In this document: piece by piece, positions 58,600-64,000 of the stretch
Position numbering within the stretch: the stretch's first letter is position 1
How the letters are laid out: the number at the start of each line of letters is the position of its first letter
Assembly: GCA_009760855.2 (NCBI GenBank)
Contig: WPIO01000015.1
Span: forward strand, 3,453,501-3,517,500
Direction of reading: 5' to 3'
Length of the DNA: 64,000 bases
DNA from: Cristatella mucedo
Taxonomy: Eukaryota > Bryozoa > Phylactolaemata > Cristatellidae
Program-made: the position numbers and the translations under genes
Notes under the pieces: generated by a model
Databases searched by the model: none
Seen by the model: the letters and a program-made list of their open reading frames with translations, nothing else
Told to the model about the DNA's origin: nothing

Positions 58600-60350
58600 C
58601 CTGCGACGCCACGCCGCCGGCGGCGAAGCTCGAGCCGACTTACTGTCCCCGAGTGAGAGACGGTGCTCGCCGAGGCCAACGTTTTCTCGATGCTCCCGAC
58701 AAGCTCCGAAGGTGACGTCAGCAGCAGACCGACCGTCTCGCCGCGAGCTTCTCCCGACGGTCGGCCGTCGGGTCGAGAGCCGCCTGCTGCGGCGGACGCT
58801 GGCGCGCGTGTGCTTCGCTCGTCGAGTCGACGCGGCGGCAGCCGCGCTACCGCGCTTTCGGTTTTGTTCGCGTGCTCACGCATTAGAGCGGCACAATGGG
58901 CTCGGCGGACACCCGTGAGGGGGCGGGGCACGGCCCCCCAATTATTGACCGAGTGCAAACAGGCAACAAAAGCCGTGTGCCGGCCACCAGATAAAGGGAG
59001 CTCTCGGCGGCTAAGCGCTCCTATTGAGATCCGCTGAGAGGGGCGGCGGCCGTGCCTCGAGCCGCGGCCCCGGGCGACTGCGGCGTCGGCTGTCACTGTG
59101 TGGCGAAGCCGCGGCGCCAACTACGCACGCCGGCGCCAACTACGCACGCCGGCGTCAACTACGCACGCCGGCGTCGCGATAGAAGCGCTCCATTCGCGGC
59201 GTCGGGCAGCCAGTTTTGAGCAGTGCCCGCGGCGTGACCGCTCGGCCCGGGCCCGCGGTCGAGCGGCGCCGGTTGCTTCCTGCCAGCGAGAAAGCGCCTG
59301 CAACTGGATGGCGGACTACCACGGTGAAAAGACAACACGTTTTGCGCTCGCGCCTTTCGGAATCTAATCGTTTACTTTATGCCCCTTGTACAAACCTTGA
59401 ATCCTTTGGAGATCTTGCCTTTAGTTCGTAAGCTCACAGAGCCTGGGACTCCCTTCCGACTGGCGTCCAACATCACCTGTCTCGACGCCGTCCAGGCTGA
59501 GCGACACATCGAAGACCCGGCGCTAGCCACCTCGTCGGGCCGAGGGGGGCGAGGCGTCGGCCGCTCGCAGCCACTGAAGCCGCTGTTAGGCCTTTTGGCT
59601 ATTTTGGCCTTTATTCGGCCGTTGAACCTGAGCTCGCACTCCGAGCGATGAACGGAAGGAAGCTGAGCAAGTCGGGAAGGGCCTTCGAGGCGAGTCGGAC
59701 GCAGCTCGTCACCGTCGCTCCGACGCTCGCGTCGGTCTGCCTTTCTCCCGCCGGCGCCTCGTTGGTCGAAGACCTCGCCACTGCAGCCGCCGGCGCCCTA
59801 ATCGTGCGGACGAGAGTCGCGCGCGCGCGAGCCTCTCGGCTGACTCGTCGCTCAGGTCCGCCGTCGGATTGTCGCTCGATGCCCATCGCGGCCCGTCGTT
59901 TCCGGCGCGCCATTCGGCTGCCTTTGCGCTGTCACGAGCGGCGGCGCGAGCACGAATTTCTCGACGTCGCTCGGCCGGCACAGCCGACCGTACGGCGCTG
60001 AGCTGCTGCTGCGCGTCGAGTCGAGTAATTTCGGAAGGCGCAAAGCCTCCCGCTTGGCTGCCCGCGGGCGAGTGGCGCCAGCTCGATGAAGTGGCGAGTG
60101 GCAAGCTGAAAGTTCGTGCCGAAGCGCTGGCGTTCCACAGCCACACTCTGGCTGTCAAAATTACGACGGACTATACTCGGTTCCTGAATTATAATGTCTC
60201 AGAAACGGCTCTTTCGCAATCTATGGTTACGCGGCACAAAAGCCGAAGTAGGGTTCACTCAGACGCGCGCTAGACTGCGAGCCAGGCAGTTCAGTTCGCG
60301 CTGCTGCTCAGGGCGTAGTGTCAGGGCGAGAGTTTTTCCGCTACGGTTGC
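58600..60350. promoter_or_regulatory. GC-rich CpG-dense stretch, possible promoter region
   Basis: Dense in CpG and free of long A/T runs, with long overlapping open frames on both strands that mostly reflect GC bias. It lies just upstream of the minus-strand candidate gene. It contains a 19-bp tandem repeat at 59.11-59.18 kb and a short LINE fragment at 59.34-59.47 kb (LSESNRLLYAPCTNLESFGD). A CpG-island promoter is plausible, but no start site can be shown. Confidence 0.35.
59113..59177. repeat. 19-bp tandem repeat, about 3.4 copies
   Basis: The unit CCAACTACGCACGCCGGCG repeats with one C/T variant. The last copies are followed by CGTCGCGATAG. Confidence 0.85.
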
Positions 60351-60359
60351 AGCTGAAAA

Positions 60360-60510
60360 CATTCTAGTTGATTTAACAGCCTCATAGTGACAGAAGAGCC
60401 TTAAAGGCTATTGCCTCCGCTTGCAGTGGCGAGCGAGGATCGTCCACTGCAAGATTCAAACTCACGACCTCGGGGCCAAGGTCGTGAAAAGCAGCCGCCT
60501 TACCTGGTGC
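60360..60510 (-). mobile_element. SINE, family 1 variant
   Basis: The reverse strand reads the tail TGAGGCTGTTAAATCAACTA..., the TTGCAGTGG-type body and a GACCTTGG...GAGTTTGAATC B-box region. Diverged from the 46.9 kb copy. Confidence 0.6.
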
Positions 60511-61190
60511 TAGACACGTGTGACCCTCGTTGGCTGTCGAATACACTGCTCTACGCTACGCTACGCCGACTTTCCGTATTAACTTGTAGTCGCTCTCTCT
60601 GCTTCTGTCGCGCTTCTCTACCGTCGGCTTCTATGCGTGCGTTGGTGCAGCACCTACAAGTCATTAGCGAGTACCGAGGCGGCGGCGGCGTCGCAGGTAT
60701 GCAGGCCATGCGTCGACGAGGACTTGAACGGTCGCTAGGAGCGATGCACTGGCGCCCTGTGGACGCCGGTGCAGAAGCCGCTAGATCATGGCTGTAGCGG
60801 ACGCCTAGTCAACAGCGCCATCGGGTGACCAGAGCAGACAATTACTTTTTTTACGATGGTTAAAGACACTCTCAAATCAAAACTGGCCGTCGTTACCGTT
60901 GCGACACGCTCTTTCTTAGATCCGGGATGTCGAATACGTTCGTACTATATTTGTCGAGTACGTACGTACGTATACGCAGACAAATTCATCTAGCTGCGGA
61001 ATTTGTTCACGCACGCATCGGCGGTTATTCCTTGACCTGGACATTTTGAAGTGACAGGTCTCTAGTTCATCATATTACTACAACCGGGGTACAAGCGGCT
61101 TCTAAGCTCAGATAGATAGAACTGGGCTGCAAACGTAGTGCTAATAACGGCGCTCGTCCGTCGCCGACGCGCGACGAAGTGAAGGTGAAA
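60511..61190. other. intergenic, no gene recognised
   Basis: Host-like sequence with a TACG-rich patch near 60.96 kb (AGTACGTACGTACGTATACG). No coding motif is seen. Confidence 0.35.
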
Positions 61191-61194
61191 ATCC

Positions 61195-61365
61195 TAGCTG
61201 ATCAAACAGCCTCTTTTTGTATAGCGACAGAAGAGCCTTTACGGCTATCACCTCCGCTTGCAGTGGCGATAAAGGATCGCCCACCGCAGGAATCGAACCC
61301 ACGACCTCGGGACCGCGGCCGTGAAAGCAACCGCCTTACCTAGTGTGCCATCACGGCTCACCAAG
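61195..61365 (-). mobile_element. SINE, family 1 variant
   Basis: The reverse strand has a B-box-like GTCGTGGGTTCGATTCCTGC and the conserved TATCGCCACTGCAAGCGGAG body, then the AGGCTGTTTGATCAGCTAG tail. It is similar to the 60.4 kb copy. Confidence 0.7.
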
Positions 61366-61668
61366 GTGAAGCCCTGAACCTTGGGCACAGCTTATGACTT
61401 GAACGTGCAACACCAGCGCGCGCGCGCAGGTACGCCGACATTAGCTGAACACAATGGCAACTATTGTTCTCTGTAATACGATTTTTCTGATCCGGTCATG
61501 TATTGTACAGTGTATGCATGTATATTACACATTGTTCTAAGAATTCAATACAACTCTACAGCAGTTCAATACAACCCTGGGAATCCTTGAAAAATCAACG
61601 TGCCGCGGTACCACTACGCCTCTCGATATGCTTCGCTCGATCGTTCATTCACTCTAGATATCCTGGCG

Positions 61669-62428
61669 CTACTGGAGCTCCAGGACGTCCGGCTCCTCCG
61701 CGAACAGGTCGCCGCCGTCGATCTGCAGGTCCATGCAGATCTCGTCTGCTCGTTGCTGTCAGACCCGGATGTTTTCTTCTCGCCTGGCTCGTCCTCCGGT
61801 CCGTCGACGTCGCGGTCTTTGCCTCTTTGCCGACGTTCGACGGCACGCTCTGCGAGCACGCGTCGGCGCTTGCGTCACCCAGGCGACGCTCGAGCCGCTA
61901 GCCGCCGAAGGCGACGGCCTTCGCAACGGCCTCGACCTTGCTCGTGCCCAGCCTGACACGCTGCGATCCGGCTTCAGGAAGTCTCGGTCGTTCAAATTCT
62001 TCGTCGTCGTCGTCGTCCTCGCGGCCGGCGATGCGTTGCACGTACGCGCTCGGCTGGTCGCCCGAATTCTGGCGAGCAGCCCGCCGTCTGCATTGGCGAT
62101 GCGCTCGGTGGCGGCCTTGCCTTGTGCGGCGATCGCTTCCACGACCAGTTCGCGACAATGCTCGTTGAACTCGTTGGTCGTCTGCTCGCGCATCCGCTCC
62201 ACTGAACCACGCGGTCCACGCAACGCGACGCCTGATGGCGGAGATGTGCGGAGGGTTCGCTGTAGAAGGTTTTGAACCGGCGGCGGCAGCGTCGAGCAGC
62301 GGGTCGACTTGATTGACGATCGCAGCTCGGCCACGACGCTCTAGAAAGTTTCTGCTTTCGATTGGATACATTTTGCAGTACACCTTCATCAAAATTCCGC
62401 GAGCTTTGTTTTTTGCAATCGTGGACAC
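61669..62428 (-). CDS. candidate minus-strand gene, exon structure unresolved
   Basis: Several minus-strand segments look coding: SVERMREQTTNEFNEHCREL and VVEAIAAQGKAATERIANAD (about 62.08-62.21 kb), an acidic REDDDDDEEFERPRLPEAG segment (about 62.0 kb), and a final segment with ICMDLQIDGGDLFAEEPDVL ending at TAG 61669. They lie in different frames, so small introns are needed. The region is GC-rich, and opposite-strand frames are long too. I do not recognise the protein. It could also be partly chance. Confidence 0.35.
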
Positions 62429-62621
62429 GTGCAGCTAACTGTATCCATCTGAAATCGGAAATTTTCTAGAACGTTACGTTACAAGCTGTGCTTAACTCGC
62501 ATTTCAAATTCCAGTCAAATACGAGCAGTACTAGCCGAGTTATGTAGTTTACATGGTCTCAAGCTCTACTGAAAATGAAGCTGCATAAAAGACTCAAGAA
62601 TGCACAAGCTTGGCGTATGTA

Positions 62622-63310
62622 CAGTCGTCCCTCGCCACTTCGCGCTTCGACTTTCGGGGCTTCACTTTATCGCGGTTTTTCAAATATTTTCATTGAAAAG
62701 TTGATCGAGATGGTGAGAATGATATTGCACGCGCTCAGTTGTCTGAGTCAATTACACACCCCTGCATCACAATTAAAATTAAATTTACTGTACATACGGG
62801 CTGGGCTGTTGGTCTATTTATTCGAGCACCCCCAAAAATCCTTCAACGTCAGGTGCTGCCTCATTGTGAGCAGTAAGCTTGCTCTTCTTGGCAGTGCAGT
62901 GCACCTCTTCATCACCATCGAGCAAATTGCACTATTTTCATGAGTTAGTGGCTGTGTGTAAAAACTGTGTGTGTGTAATTAAATGTACACTAATAATAAT
63001 ATGATATTTGTAATGTCTAATACGTCTTCCCTTACTTTGTCTAATATATTGGATGGTACGGTGTATACGTCTTCCCTTACTTTGTCTAATATATTGGATG
63101 GTACGGGTGTAACGGCGACTAAAAGCGTGTTATTTCATGTCCAGAGGGCTGGAATAATGTTAAAATCGATTTAGATAGTCGTGAATAGGTTGTCAATGCT
63201 CTAATTACGAAATTACTCGATTTATATAAGTAAAGAATCGTACTTTGCGGAAATTCACCTATCGCGGCAGAGTCTGGAACCGATTAACCGCGATGAACGA
63301 GGGACGACTG
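62622..63310. mobile_element. pogo/Tigger-like MITE with TA target duplication
   Basis: The terminal inverted repeats are CAGTCGTCCCTCG (62622) and CGAGGGACGACTG (to 63310), each flanked by TA, the Tc1/mariner-pogo signature. The subterminal GCGGTTTTTC/CGCGATAGG parts are also alike. Length 689 bp, no transposase frame. The inside has a 45-bp tandem duplication (63028-63117). Confidence 0.85.
63023..63108. repeat. 45-bp tandem duplication inside the MITE
   Basis: ACGTCTTCCCTTACTTTGTC...GGATGGTACGG occurs twice in direct succession with only one junction difference. It is non-coding. Confidence 0.85.
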
Positions 63311-64000
63311 TACCTCGATCTACCGAGGTTTAACAAGTGGGGATGCAAGTCGCATGTGATACAGAGATCGGAAATCTTTTGTTTGTAGATATGCTGCTCT
63401 CGATTTACATCCGGTTCAGACTTGATTTGCATATCAATTTTTTCATTTATTGGGCAGTCGTCAAAACTTCCAATCCCACTCCTAGCACGTTTGTCTTCTG
63501 AAAGATTCCCTGCTCAAATATTCGAGTGTCGGAACAACTGCATAAGTATTTTCTTGACATTCCCCCTTAAGATATACAGTCCATATCCGCGGCTTAGAGG
63601 TGACTATTCGACAGCGATGGAGGGCTACAGGCATCGGTGCATCAGGCAACGGTATACAACAGCTCTCGTATGGCGCCCAGAGCCACGGCTCGCGTAAATG
63701 GCCTCCGAAAATGCATGAATCCTGGAGGCCTGGAGCGAAACTGCTGCTTGCTTCAAGTCTAGAGTTCAATTGACCTCAATAGTACTGACGTCGGCTGGTA
63801 TGCTGTGGCCTAACCACAGGTAATCACTTAACCGTTTCCCTGCACAATTCCGAAAAGGAACTGCGATTAATAAGAACATCCCGGCATTCATTTCATAAGT
63901 TATCTAGAACGTTATAGATTCGATATGATGAAGCGTTGTCTAAATTTATCCTATGCATAAGTTCAATATGATGCACTGCCTTATCTAGTGTCCGAGTCAA
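63311..64000. other. no gene recognised
   Basis: Host-like sequence to the window end. The open frames at 63422-63697 (+) and 63482-63769 (-) overlap each other and have no recognisable motifs. Confidence 0.35.

Noticed and set aside
58500-60300. Many long overlapping frames on both strands
   Set aside because: High GC content lowers stop frequency. None shows a conserved motif, so none is annotated as a gene.
61200-61365. Functional tRNA gene
   Set aside because: The B box and part of the tRNA head are present, but the acceptor stem does not close. The sequence continues into the SINE body shared with other copies.

Overview
This window looks like a mid-GC invertebrate (metazoan) nuclear genome. 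It has intron-rich host genes, many decayed non-LTR retrotransposons, tRNA-derived SINEs, a Ty3/gypsy element and long dinucleotide microsatellites. Two conserved host genes can be read exon by exon on the + strand. One is an ETFBKMT-type methyltransferase (about 12.6-16.4 kb). The other is NUDT21, the CFIm25 subunit of cleavage factor I (45.46-57.29 kb, seven-exon style, first coding exon not found). The species cannot be named from the sequence.

Region by region: 1-9.9 kb is mostly broken CR1/L2-like LINE copies in both orientations plus SINEs. 9.9-12.6 kb is intergenic with a GA microsatellite. 12.6-16.4 kb is the methyltransferase gene. 17.75-24.99 kb is a Ty3/gypsy element with paired LTRs and a 4-bp target duplication, carrying nested LINE, SINE and solo-LTR insertions. 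25.26-43.97 kb is a visibly A+T-rich block unlike its surroundings. 43.97-64 kb returns to host sequence: NUDT21, GC-rich possible gene starts, SINEs and a pogo/Tigger-like element with TA target sites.

The A+T-rich block is the main discovery. It is an endogenous Polinton/Maverick (adintovirus-like) DNA virus of about 18.7 kb. It has inverted terminal repeats, a 5'-AG terminus folded into a 113-nt hairpin, a retroviral-type integrase, a protein-primed family B DNA polymerase, a double-jelly-roll major capsid protein, an adenovirus-type cysteine protease, a PLA2-like virion protein, a YqaJ-type nuclease, an HNH endonuclease, a cluster of tail-fibre-like proteins and several unrecognised small genes. 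Most genes carry nonsense codons and frameshifts, so this is a fossil. A LINE inserted at 32.68-33.63 kb and removed the start of the protease and of one structural gene. The packaging ATPase expected in such elements is absent, possibly lost in the same event.

A striking feature of the element is a recurring TATATAGA(A)n motif that abuts the start codon of at least a dozen genes on both strands. In one case a 10-bp palindromic version is the entire spacer between two divergent genes. Other features worth a second look are three tandem paralogous small genes, a possible 73-nt spliceosomal intron, and the contrast between the hairpin-bearing left end and the hairpin-less right end.
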